From Plecoglossus altivelis (taxonomy: Eukaryota > Chordata > Actinopteri > Osmeriformes > Plecoglossidae), in contig BROE01000013.1 in NCBI GenBank assembly GCA_036571765.1, positions 16,489,025-16,553,024 on the forward strand: DNA of 64,000 bases. Reading direction: 5' to 3'. Shown one piece after another: positions 26,501 to 34,797 of the stretch. Below the pieces are notes generated by a model that saw nothing but the letters and a program-made list of their open reading frames with translations, did not search any database and was not told where the DNA came from. Numbering within the stretch: position 1 is the stretch's first letter; the number at the start of each line of letters is the position of its first letter. The position numbers were made by a program, and so were the translations under genes.

Positions 26501-29500
26501 CTGACTTCCCATGTTCTTGGCGTGATGGCGGACGGTGGAGCGCTCCTCGGAGGGGTATGTGAAGGTCGGAGCAGCGCCAAAGAAAAGAGAAGAGGCAGTC
26601 AGGACATGTCCATGTAAACATTTATACCAGAGTATTCTGTATGTGAGCAGGTTGACCCCAAAAGAGATAGAGAGAAAGGTTGGATGAATAAACAGACACA
26701 ATATTGACTTGGTTGCTGTTTTGGGTTGTTATTTTTAGGAGAGAATGATTCTGCGAACAGCACAGAGACAGGTGTTGTTGACTATGGCTGATAATGATAT
26801 CATAAACAATTGTATCCTTAACTCTTTATTATACTTTATACTTTCCTTTCGGCTTATTTGGAAAAATATGGTGAAGAGTAATAAATAATGTTAAGAAACG
26901 AGAGAGGGGACAACATACAGGCAATTGCCCAGGCTGGATTTGAACCCTTCTAACTCTTTATCCCACATATTTTAAATCAGCAAGCTACTATACAATTCCA
27001 TAACCACTGTCTGAAGTGACGTGTAGTTAGACACACACGATCAGTCCACCTGAGAGCCTACAGTGCAATATCACTGAGTGAAAAACAGGTCAAGGCCACA
27101 GAAGCCCAGAGAGAGGAGCCAATTCTGTTTCCAAATTTAGATTTGCCTCTTGTTTTTTGTTTTGTTTTTTTGGAATCAGCACCCTGACGTCGTATTTGAA
27201 GAGCAGGACCGCGTGGTTCGACTGCTGAACTTTCCATGTGGGAGTCTAATCAGTTGAGCCTCTGGGAAACCAGGGTCAAGTGGAGAAGCACTTCAGATAG
27301 GAAGTGTTTCAGCCGGGCGCCACCTCTCCACACCAGCACTGCGGAGCGTTTGCATGTTGAAGCATGGCTACATTGTGCTCCTGTCGCAGGAAACATTTCT
27401 AATTGTGCCCACAAATCAGTTCCTTACTATCCTCTACACCCACAATTTGGATCCAACTGTCAACTGTCAAGCCAGCAGACCTATTTGCTATTTACAGTCA
27501 ACTGTGCAAAGTATCTATAAGATACATGTAGCCTTACCATTGGGGAAGGGTAACTAAACATCTGATGGGGAACAGATGATGAAGCTGTTCAGATAAGCCT
27601 AGTATTTTTATAGGAAAGCGAATAAAAAATGAATTATTTAATTGCCACCCCTTCCGTGCTGCTGCAGTCGGTAAACGGTCCTGCGGTGTGACTGAGAGCT
27701 ACTGTAGGATCTGCCTGAACAGGTTCTCCTTCCCTCGGTCCTCCCTAAGAAGCCCTGAAGCCTGACATTAGACAGAGGGCAGGGTTGCGTTGTGGGAGAA
27801 GGTACGGGGCTTGTCAGATCCTCCCTGCAGCCGTATAACTGCCAAGCTAAGTGCCTCAGAAGAAGGCCCCCAAGACCGTTAGGTGCACGGCTGAGGTTTC
27901 CCAAACACATTCCATTGCAGACCCTTAGGTAAGCCCTTCGAAATCCAGCTCAACAGATGGGCTGAGAGGGTTCAGCAGCTTCCCCAAAGGGAAGCTAACG
28001 GTGTGTTGTTGGTACCTCCGCTTAGGAGGGGGAGAGGGGGGAGGAGGGGGGGTGTCATGGCTACCTTCATTCTCCTGGTCTTCTGGAGGCTCCAGCAGTT
28101 TGACGAACTCCACGTTGACGTGGAACTCAACAGCAACAAGCAAGGCGATCTTCAGCAGCATGAGTTGCAGCTGTCGAATACCTGAGAAACACGCGCACAC
28201 ACACAGGTGAAGAGATAGATAATCAGAGGTATTCAATGAACAACCATGTCGCAGACACACACACACACACACAGACATGACTGCATCAAAAATGATTCAG
28301 ACGCGTGCACCTGGCCGTTGGTATGACAGAAACACTTGGGAGTGGAATGGTTAGCTTCAAGCAGCAGCACTTGGGAGCTCTGGTGCTTTGCATCCCAGCA
28401 GCAGGGAGCAGGAAGGAGGGTTAGCCATGCTACCTCACAACCGCAACTTTATTGACTTAGCACCAGGGTGGAGTAGCCAAGGCAGGGACTTATAAGCAGC
28501 AGCACACCTCTGCCGGTCTTATTTGCCAAGATAAATATCACTAATAAATGGGCAATTATTGATAAATGGGGAACAATTCCAATGTGCACTATGTCAGACT
28601 GACAAAATCTACAAAACACGACGCAGTTCATATCATGGGAACCATGCAGATCGTTGTTCCTTGATCTACAGGATAGTGCGGTCAGTACTCACTGATGTGG
28701 TCTATGGCCCCTGCACAGAACTTGCCGTAGAACTTCTTGGCCCCGAGGCCGCGGAGGTCATGGATGGTGTAGGGCCACAGGTGGAGAACGTTGTTCCTGG
28801 AGAACGTGTCCCTTTTCTCGATGACTACCACCTTGGCCCCCAGCAGGGCCAGCTCGATGGCCGTCCTCAGACCACAGGGGCCTCCACCAATGATGAGGCA
28901 CTGTGATAGAGAGACCCACATAAAGAGACCCCCAGAGAGACCACAGGCCTTATCATGAGTGCAAGTCAATGGAACAACAAGGTGGTCATGATGAAACACT
29001 GACAACTTATATAACTGTCACACATTTAGATAGGACTCTTCACTCACATATCATACATTAGGAAAGAGCATTGCAACATATACAAATAAATCAAGAAGTG
29101 GATTGCCAGCACAATAGTATGACACATCATATATGTATCTATATATATGATAATACAATCATCATGAAACACAATCACCATAAATCCCAGTCAAAGTAGA
29201 TCCATTTGCTGAGTAGATACTTCATCTGGTTATTAAAGCAGATGACATTTGAGAGGATCCGTTGTAGTTTGTTTACACTGCATCCTGAGGTAAACAGACA
29301 GGGTGGCTGGGACGGATGTTTACGGCCGCGGTACGTTGCCTCACTGTTACTCAACCCCCTTTGCTGCAAGGATATGTGCCAGACCCTCAATCTTAAATCA
29401 TAATTACAGCCTAGTCATATCAAAGCCATGACTCACACATCTCGCTCGCTCAAATATGCATGAAGTCAGTTTTTTGGGTTACAGGATCCGTCTGAGAATG

Positions 29501-32500
29501 TGTGGTGAGAGTATGACTTCATCCAGCCCTCTGAAGAAGATGAAAAGCTATTTTAGCATGTGTGTTTGTGTGCGTGTGAGTGAGTATGTGTGTGTATGTG
29601 TGTGTGTGCGCGTATATGTGCGTGTGTAGAGGTGAATCATTCAGCAGGGGGCCCATCTCCTCACCACACTGTGCCTGAGTCAGACTGGGGCTCTTGCTGT
29701 GTCAAACGAGGTGGGCGGTTTCCTGTTTCCATAACTTTACCATCCAGATCCTGGGGGACTCATCTGGCCACGTTCAGCTATTCCAGACCCTGCTGGCCCA
29801 GTCTGACCTCTGTCTCCTGCCTTTCAGGTCCTCTCCTGCCTAACGCTCACGTGCCTTGCCCTGTCTAACCAATTCAACCCTTCCAGTCCTCTTGACCAGC
29901 AGTACAGGGGCACCGCTAGCTTGGTTACTCTGAACCAGTCGGCCAGCGACGTATTTTAACAGCGGGATGAACTTCCTGTCCCCCTGTGTGTCAGTGTGAG
30001 GAGCCACGGAACTCCCTGGCAGTGTCACTCACATCTATATTGTGACACAATCTTGTTTCAGCCTGTGCCTCTGCTTTGGAATTTTTGTATTATTGTGTTT
30101 GTGTAGCTTTATGCTGACTGGGGTGCTCTCTCTCTCTCTCTCTCTCTTGTCGTCGTCCCCCCCTCCCTCCCTTTCTCCGTCTTTCCCTCTCTCTTTCTAG
30201 GGCTCAGTTAGTGGAGCCATCTCCGCTGGTGCTGTTTACAGAGCAGCCCGTGCCAACAACCAAGCTCCCACATCTCACCATAAAAGGCCTTTTGCTCCCC
30301 ACAATGAAAATAAAAAGCTGGGCTTCGGTCAATCTGCTTTCCCACTGCGTGTGTGATTAGCCAGCAGGGCAAGCATGTCATCATCGGAGAGGGAAAGATG
30401 GTGTTTAAAGCCTGAGGTGGTGGGGGGAGGGGGGTGGCGGTTTGGGGGTGGGTGGGTGGCGTCTGAGGTATTCAGCTCTCAGGTGTTGGCTCAGTCCAGA
30501 TGGAGCCAGCTCTGTCTGGACAGGCCTGGCCCGCTTCTTTTCATCATGCAGGCTGATTAAAGTGGATGAGGCTCTTCAGTGTGAGCAGACAGGCAGGCAG
30601 GCAGACAGGGGAGCACGACTTGCCAGGTGCGATGAGCGGCTCTGCTGTCTGTCTGGATGAGCTGGCGAAGGTGGAGTGGGGGGGGAGAAAGAATAAACAA
30701 TGCCTTGTTTCAAAGGCAGAATAACATAAGCTGTATTTATTCAGATGTATCCCCAACCGCACAGTCCCACAAAGGGAGGTGTTTTCAAACCTGACGGGGT
30801 TAATCAGAGCCTGTCACCGAGTTTATGTTTCTGTTGGTTTCTATGGTGATGTCCGGGCCGGTGCTGTGTTTGGGCTTGTTTCTCTGCTCTACAGTGTTAT
30901 CATAGATAGGAGGTCTTCCTGAGGGCTCCCTCCAGCTACGCTGAGTCAGGACAAGCCTACTTCCTGTCCTTTTCCCACCTGTGACCTCACCCTCGGCCGC
31001 TCCGTAACTCCCCCCGCCGGCTCCCTCTCCACCTTAAACCTCTGCTCTGCTTAATCGTTGGCTGCAACTGGGCCGTGCTCTGTCAGTCAAGTTCCTGTAG
31101 TGAGGACGGACAGCCAAGTCAAACACGTTTAGAAAGGTGATATGATAAGGTGATTGAGTTTGCACTCAATCTGTACCAGCACATCCACTGATGACCATGG
31201 GACGCTGAAACAACATTCCACGCCTCACATGCTTTGAACAACAGAAAAGTCCAATAGAAAGGAAGAACCTTTTGTTAACCTATCTGTTTATCTTTTTACC
31301 GTAGTCAGACTTGATGCCGGGTTGATGTGGCCTTTGCAAGCTCTGCGCTAGCAGTTTATGCACCGCCGTTGGGTTTGAGTAACAGGAACCCCCTCCATCC
31401 CAGGGCTGAGTGGAGCGCAGGGTGAGCACATGCTGATCCTGGCCTCGCCGGACTTAAACAAACGGAGTATGTGGAGCCGCCGGGCCCGCAGACGTGATGT
31501 AACTGCTCACTAAGCTGGGCCTGGCTAGCGACCGTAATGCCCTCATGCTGTTGAGGGTCACACCGTCAGACTTAAGGTACTCAATCAAGTGAAGAGGACC
31601 ACCGAGGGAGCCCCAGCCCAAACCTGGCAACCCTGGAGGTCAGGCATGTGGGTCTGCACGGGAATTAGACCAGGAGAAATGCAGTCGTGGTCCTGTCTGG
31701 TAGGAAATAGACCAAGCAGAATCTGCAGGGCTGAGTGTCTGGGGTAGCACTCTGGAGCAGAGCCTGTCTAGGGAGGACTGTTCGCTCAGCTGAGGGGTGA
31801 TTTTCCACAGCATCAAAGCATATAATGAAGGGAAAATAGGTCCATCTGTCAGGATGTCACAGTTGTCCAGAGAGGATACAAAGCATGGAAATCTTCATGA
31901 CACACAGCGTTTCAATTAGGGGGCATTTAGGGTGCGATTTACAACCGTGGAAGGACAGGCTGCCACAGAGGAGAGCTCATCTGGGAGGCGACGAGCTAGA
32001 GGTGGAAAAGATCCCAGTCAGGTAGTCAGGATTGTCGAATGCAAACCCACACCTGGTGGGGTTTGGCTGCACACATTTTCGATCGCTGGAGGTCTTGGGA
32101 TCGATGAGAAAGAGAATTACTTGCCGAACAATAACACAGTGCGAGAAGCGTGTCCATGTGATTTTTGCCTGATGTATGTGTCAACATTATGAGTCTTTCA
32201 GTTTACATAAGCGGAGAGAAATGAGATTTAACACCTATGACTACACTCGTCTCATGAATGCGAAACTATTCCGAACATTACGCACCTTAAGGAGAACTGT
32301 CAGAACTGAGTTGGTGAGAGACAGAACTCTATTGGTCATCAAATAAAGTAATTATCCTCATGTCATTTCATGATCCATGCAGGGCCCCACACACACACTG
32401 ACAAACACACACACACACTGACACACACACACTGACACACACACTGATACACACACACACTGACACACACACAATGACACACACACACACGTACAGCGGA

Positions 32501-33518
32501 ATGAGTCTGTGTTGTGTTCTGCCGAGGTGAACGTCCTCTCCATCTCGGGTCAGGATCTCTCTCACAGGACAGTTGATCCAAATATTTTCCATAAAATCTG
32601 GCATTGGCCTACGACAACGCCCTGGAAACAGCCTTCCTCTTGCCCACCTCTCTCCTCAGTCTAACACTCCACTCTCACCAAACAAGAGCTAAACTAAATA
32701 ATAGCGCTACCAGGGAAGTAATCCTAATAGTATTATTAGCTGTTAGAATCTCGGTAACAAAACACTGCCCCTCAACCATAGCATTGAGTAGCTGTCATTG
32801 GACACTGGCAAATACATTATTCGCAGCACTATATACACTCACATTCTGTGTGGTGAATCTGGGTTTTGTTAATGTCAAGTAATGAAAAATTGGATGCTGT
32901 TTTGTTCCTTATTAAAGCCATATAAAACGTGTGTCATTGGCATTACAGCCAGCTGGATGAGGTAATATAACATGGATGACTTCATATCCTCCACAGATTA
33001 CTGTTCCAGCAGGCATTTTGAGGGTCTGTGCAAAGAGTGATGTCACATTTTTCACTGGGAACCTTCACGAAACAGAAAACCATCACTTAGATCATTCTCT
33101 CCCCCAGGAAGAGACAAATCATTAATCAGGCTGTGGCACAGTAGGATGGTGTGCCTTGTTGTTCATCACATGGCAAGACAGATTCTCTCACCGTGGGAGT
33201 AGCTGCATTGCATTGTGGGCGATGTTAGCTTGGTTGATTCCTGAACACCTTAATCCCCAACGCAATACACACTTAAGATGAAAGCAGAGTAAAACTTCAT
33301 TTCCATTTTAGGAAGGCTTTCACAGAAAACAGAACCCTGTTCTGTGAAACTTTTTAAACAGATTTTCTGAATTCTAACGACCAGTGTGTTTTTGCTTTGG
33401 TGGTAGATTTTTTTCAGCAGGACACCGCAAGGTATCTGGCAGAGAAATAAAGACAATTAGGCACTGTAATGCTTAATTAGAAATTGGGCCTAATTACAAT
33501 TTGTGTGTGTGTGTGTAC

Positions 33519-33550
<32 letters not shown>

Positions 33551-34677
33551 GTGCGCCTGTGCTGTTGGTTTATGAGTGGTATCAGAGAGAACTTGTTAAA
33601 ATGTAGCTCATTTCAAAGCACTTAAAACACACTTTAATAACAGTTTGGGCAGGGTTCCAAGCTTTTAGCAAGGGCCTATAAAGAACGGCCACAGTAGAAC
33701 CTTGAACAATTATCCTCCATGTTGACTGAGGCTGTCTGAGGATGCATGCTATGAAAGCACCCTGGTGACTGATGGAGAGAGCTGCTGTGGAGCTCTGTGA
33801 CGCACCACGGCTCTGCCCTGCTGCAAACTCATACCTCAGAGAACATTCTGATTGGAGGAAAGTACGGAGGCGCCGGGGTGAGTGTGTGCTTCACTCTGTG
33901 TTTGTGTGTGTGTATATCCGTGGCCCAATGTGTTATCATTTCTTCGGTACATAGACCACTGACTGTCTCAACTGGTTTTGTGTGTGCCAGCTGCAGTTAG
34001 GGGTGCGTGGGAGCTGATGTCATGTTTCTGGACAGGTGCCATCTGAGGTGGCAACCCTGCTACAGCCTGTCTCTCTGGGACACAGCCCTCCTGATGTGAC
34101 ACAACGTGTCGATAATATTCAGAGAAACCACACTGAGAATCAACCACGAGTGCGCGTCATCGTGATTTGTAAGACAGAGATACGGTTACATTCCATGGAA
34201 AAGAAAAATACATGGGCTGTCACTCATGTTTGATGTGTTTCCTCAATTATCCTTTAGAGGTCTTGTTTCACATGAATGTGCCGCACTCATAAAGACTAAA
34301 ACATCTGTGTCTCCATTGTCTTCGACGCAATAGGCGTTTGTGATAGCCAACAGTGACAGCCTACAAATGAAATTCCTTTCTCCACAACATCACATGGAGG
34401 TGCTTCTCATTCTTACCCTGGTGCCCAGGCAGGCCTGGCCTTTCCTGTACTCCTTGTGGGTGGTCCTTTTGTCCAGTTTGCTCCAGAGGGCCTTGGCCCT
34501 CCAGGAGGTGAGCTTGGCCTTCAGGCTGCTGTAGAAAGTCTCATGGTCCAGAGGGTCTAAATCCAGCTGCCTGCACAAGAGGTTGAAGCTCTGCAAAGTT
34601 CCTTTGCACGTGGAGGCCTGGATGAAGCTCTCAAAGAGCTTCACTGCCTGGTCTCTATCGTCCTCTGGCTCTGCCAT
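12336..34677 (-). CDS. mical2: MICAL2, F-actin monooxygenase (25 coding exons)
   Basis: MICAL2 is a flavin monooxygenase that oxidises actin methionines and promotes SRF/MRTF signalling, partly in the nucleus. Exons (minus): 34677-34417, 28900-28693, 28181-28065, 25972-25871, 23870-23715, 23479-23379, 22867-22610, 22468-22353, 22251-22125, 21959-21869, 20785-20627, 19724-19527, 18653-18550, 18305-18237, 18130-17996, 17665-17546, 17237-16830, 16031-15924, 15072-14905, 14740-14657, 14427-14335, 13720-13586, 13170-12993, 12903-12827, 12740-12336. The joined frame is 3978 nt, 1325 residues. FAD domain: residues about 1-490, with GGGPCG near 92 and [13 protein letters not shown] near 402. CH: about 513-620. 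Basic KRRRK near 678. LIM: about 1118-1180, with CHFC, HREC, CDTC and CKLH ligand pairs. The C-terminus has a hydrophobic stretch resembling the MICAL2 short-form end. Mammalian MICAL2 of this type is about 1124 residues; the extra length is in the linker. Confidence 0.95.
12827..12903 (-). CDS. mical2: mical2 coding exon 24 (end of LIM)
   Basis: Encodes KLYCKLHFTQRKNGIIKQRT, giving the last Cys and His zinc ligands. Acceptor CTTCTCCAG, donor TCG|GTAATC. Confidence 0.93.
12993..13170 (-). CDS. mical2: mical2 coding exon 23 (LIM domain, main part)
   Basis: Encodes DKCHFCERRVYVVERISAEG and YFHRECFRCDTCGSALR: six zinc ligands of the LIM double finger. Donor G|GTATGC. Confidence 0.96.
13586..13720 (-). 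CDS. mical2: mical2 coding exon 22 (pre-LIM)
   Basis: 45 codons, too short and without a Met to stand out as an ORF. Encodes VGKVSLAIGARAEALVSLYD and NDHRPK, matching the conserved pre-LIM segment of MICAL2, then a Pro/Ser-rich end. Acceptor CTTCTTCTGTGGTGAATACTGTAG, donor CCG|GTAAGC, phase 0 both ends. Confidence 0.93.
14335..14427 (-). CDS. mical2: mical2 coding exon 21
   Basis: 31 codons including YVSQTQYTAMLQPKKEPVFN. Acceptor CTATTTCAG, donor CAG|GTATTC. Phase 0 both ends. Confidence 0.85.
14657..14740 (-). CDS. mical2: mical2 coding exon 20
   Basis: 28 codons, SQASKYQGLDMQFSKKATLR then APLNQSLV. Clean acceptor TGGGCAG and donor GTG|GTGAG, phase 0 both ends. Confidence 0.87.
14905..15072 (-). 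CDS. mical2: mical2 coding exon 19 (Pro/Ser-rich)
   Basis: 56 codons with HPPASIPSSTPPPSPKITRH and a run of Ser-Pro repeats. Donor CAG|GTAACC. Low complexity, probably disordered, and possibly alternatively spliced. Confidence 0.82.
15924..16031 (-). CDS. mical2: mical2 coding exon 18
   Basis: Encodes KKAQTQHAREFLKKSVKEKA and VHLKALFSGD, continuing the conserved helix after exon 17. Phase 0 at both ends. Confidence 0.92.
16830..17237 (-). CDS. mical2: mical2 coding exon 17 (Pro/Gln-rich, large linker exon)
   Basis: 136 codons. Contains a polyproline stretch, Gln/Leu and Pro/Gln alternations, DDSGYSPS, and a C-terminal helix AMSRMLQRLQEVEEKITQ that matches the conserved SGVLWRLQQVEEKI region of MICAL2. 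Confidence 0.9.
17496..17524. repeat. GT microsatellite in mical2 intron
   Basis: Read as (CA)n in the transcript, starting 20 nt downstream of the exon 16 donor. Confidence 0.9.
17546..17665 (-). CDS. mical2: mical2 coding exon 16
   Basis: Encodes 40 residues including SPRPPSLDMTEAPRFINLPQ and a PQPSPLAPP run. A CA repeat lies 20 nt beyond its donor. Weakly conserved linker; the exon call rests on AG/GT signals and phase 0 on both sides. Confidence 0.85.
17996..18130 (-). CDS. mical2: mical2 coding exon 15
   Basis: Encodes a Ser/Glu-rich stretch and KVRSMATQLLAKFEESNPSC, a motif conserved among MICAL linkers. Phase 0 at both ends. Confidence 0.93.
18237..18305 (-). CDS. mical2: mical2 coding exon 14 (basic NLS-like)
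   Basis: Encodes 23 residues including DPTKRRRKVGSYLEE. Together with PRKR in exon 13 this resembles the bipartite nuclear localisation signal described for MICAL2. Phase 0 at both ends. Confidence 0.92.
18550..18653 (-). CDS. mical2: mical2 coding exon 13
   Basis: Encodes SRGADENTEKLPSKAVHGFN and FTMPRKRVPK. It joins exon 12 in phase 1 with no intervening exon. Confidence 0.93.
18654..19526. other. mical2 intron 12
   Basis: No further exon needed: exons 12 and 13 join in phase. Nothing else recognised. Confidence 0.7.
19527..19724 (-). CDS. mical2: mical2 coding exon 12 (CH domain, second half)
   Basis: Encodes FDSLNVEDVAENLQLAFDVA and MVCYLSKFYELFRGTPL. The acceptor consistent with the upstream phase is ACCAGAG|AC at 19725. 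Confidence 0.93.
19725..20626. other. mical2 intron 11
   Basis: About 0.9 kb, AT-rich with short GA runs near 20140-20170. Nothing else recognised. Confidence 0.65.
20627..20785 (-). CDS. mical2: mical2 coding exon 11 (CH domain, first half)
   Basis: Encodes RLLTWCQKQTEGYRNVEVTD and GMSLCALIHRFRPQLM, a type-2-like calponin-homology domain. The donor A|GTAAGA gives phase 1. Confidence 0.95.
20786..21868. other. mical2 intron 10
   Basis: About 1.1 kb. No exon or repeat recognised. Confidence 0.65.
21869..21959 (-). CDS. mical2: mical2 coding exon 10
   Basis: Encodes VRHLYLNGELKSCSLERAAT and IRRPVNLARR, the linker between the monooxygenase and CH domains. Confidence 0.94.
22125..22251 (-). 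CDS. mical2: mical2 coding exon 9
   Basis: Encodes ESLYRLLPQTTPENIAKNFE and YTLDPGTRYPNLNSSCVRPH, the end of the catalytic module. Phase 2 in, phase 0 out. Confidence 0.95.
22353..22468 (-). CDS. mical2: mical2 coding exon 8 (FAD GD-type motif)
   Basis: Encodes [20 protein letters not shown] and WMVKSWAQGRSPLEVLAE, the hallmark C-terminal FAD-binding stretch of MICALs. Confidence 0.96.
22610..22867 (-). CDS. mical2: mical2 coding exon 7
   Basis: Encodes 86 codons from DYIDTEMLLSSENVNQEALL to LVTLVGDSLLE, including DVAMFDFTSMYASENAAQ. A CA repeat begins about 12 nt after its donor in the transcript. Confidence 0.95.
23379..23479 (-). CDS. mical2: mical2 coding exon 6
   Basis: Encodes VDLENIVYYKDNTHYFVMTA and KKQSLLDKGVIIH. 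Acceptor ATTACAG, donor CAT|GTAAGT. Confidence 0.95.
23715..23870 (-). CDS. mical2: mical2 coding exon 5
   Basis: Encodes FKRKEFRGKLAIAITANFVN and FIFNQKFFHDLKEETG, conserved in the MICAL monooxygenase. Phase 1 at both ends. Confidence 0.95.
23871..25870. other. mical2 intron 4
   Basis: About 2 kb. Contains a strongly pyrimidine-rich tract at about 24965-25045 and no recognisable exon. Confidence 0.65.
24965..25045. repeat. C-rich polypyrimidine tract
   Basis: Runs of C3-C9 separated by T or GT. The G-rich strand is the mical2 transcript strand. Confidence 0.8.
25871..25972 (-). CDS. mical2: mical2 coding exon 4 (DG motif)
   Basis: Encodes GWRAEIRPADHPVADFDFDV and VVGADGRRNTLE. This is the second conserved nucleotide-contacting stretch (GADGRRNT). 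Acceptor TTGCAG, donor G|GTGTGA. Confidence 0.95.
25980..26093. repeat. GGGGA-rich purine tract bordering assembly gap
   Basis: Nearly pure purine on the plus strand, ending in GAGGGG units directly at the run of Ns. It starts right behind the exon 4 acceptor, so in the transcript it supplies the pyrimidine tract. Confidence 0.85.
26094..26121. other. Assembly gap (28 N)
   Basis: Ns inside mical2 intron 3, next to the purine tract. True length unknown. Confidence 0.98.
26122..28064. other. mical2 intron 3 (3' of the gap)
   Basis: Purine-rich near 26130-26480, then AT-rich; contains the candidate SINE. No exon is needed here because exons 3 and 4 join in phase. Confidence 0.6.
26925..27012 (-). 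mobile_element. Candidate degenerate tRNA-derived SINE head
   Basis: On the minus strand GGGTTCAAATCC is a perfect pol III B-box, preceded about 40 nt upstream by GTAGCTTGCTGATTTAA, an A-box-like sequence. No tail or target duplication was defined, so this could be chance. Confidence 0.3.
28065..28181 (-). CDS. mical2: mical2 coding exon 3
   Basis: Encodes IRQLQLMLLKIALLVAVEFH and NVEFVKLLEPPEDQENE of the monooxygenase domain. Acceptor TTTCTCAG, donor G|GTAGCC. Confidence 0.95.
28693..28900 (-). CDS. mical2: mical2 coding exon 2 (FAD dinucleotide-binding motif)
   Basis: Encodes CLIIGGGPCGLRTAIELALL, the GxGxxG Rossmann loop, followed by VVVIEKRDTFSRNNVLHLWP and KKFYGKFCAGAIDHI. Ends in phase 1 at A|GTGAGT. 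Confidence 0.96.
32390..32492. repeat. ACACACTGAC tandem array
   Basis: CA repeat broken at regular intervals by TGA, giving irregular units such as CACACACACTGA. Frames through it give spurious Cys/Val ORFs on the minus strand. Confidence 0.85.
33503..33554. repeat. GT microsatellite
   Basis: Interrupted GT run in mical2 intron 1. Confidence 0.85.
34417..34677 (-). CDS. mical2: mical2 coding exon 1
   Basis: Start ATG at 34677-34675 with A at -3 and G at +4. Encodes residues 1-87, including FIQASTCKGTLQSFNLLCRQ and LDPLDHETFYSSLK, the conserved MICAL N-terminal helices. Donor AGG|GTAAG. Confidence 0.95.
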
Positions 34678-34797
34678 CTTATCCAGGAAAAGTCTAGGGT
34701 CCGGGGCTGGTGGTCAACGTCTCTTTCCTTCTTCTTCCCTTCCGCTGTGTTGCTGGCTGGTTAGTCCTCCGGCCGAGCCCGTACAGTCATGCCCAAT
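34678..34797 (-). other. mical2 5' UTR, start of the first coding exon
   Basis: On the minus strand a strong acceptor, TTTTTCTACCCTTCAG, ends at 34798. The coding exon therefore probably spans 34797-34417 and is preceded by at least one non-coding exon. The UTR carries one upstream ATG. Confidence 0.6.
34761..34790 (-). promoter_or_regulatory. Upstream ORF in mical2 leader
   Basis: ATG at 34790-34788 opens a nine-codon frame ending TAA at 34763-34761, about 83 nt before the main start. It would be translated only if the leader exon is spliced as predicted. Confidence 0.45.

Larger units (their letters stand above)
28901..34416. other. mical2 intron 1
   Basis: About 5.5 kb. Contains a GT tract (about 29567-29626), a CT tract (30127-30149), a CA/CACTGA tandem array (32390-32492) and a GT tract (33503-33554). 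No coding exon recognised. Confidence 0.7.

Noticed and set aside
27205..27290. tRNA-like sequence (GTGGTTCGACTGCTGA)
   Set aside because: No acceptor-stem pairing or correctly spaced A and B boxes could be found.
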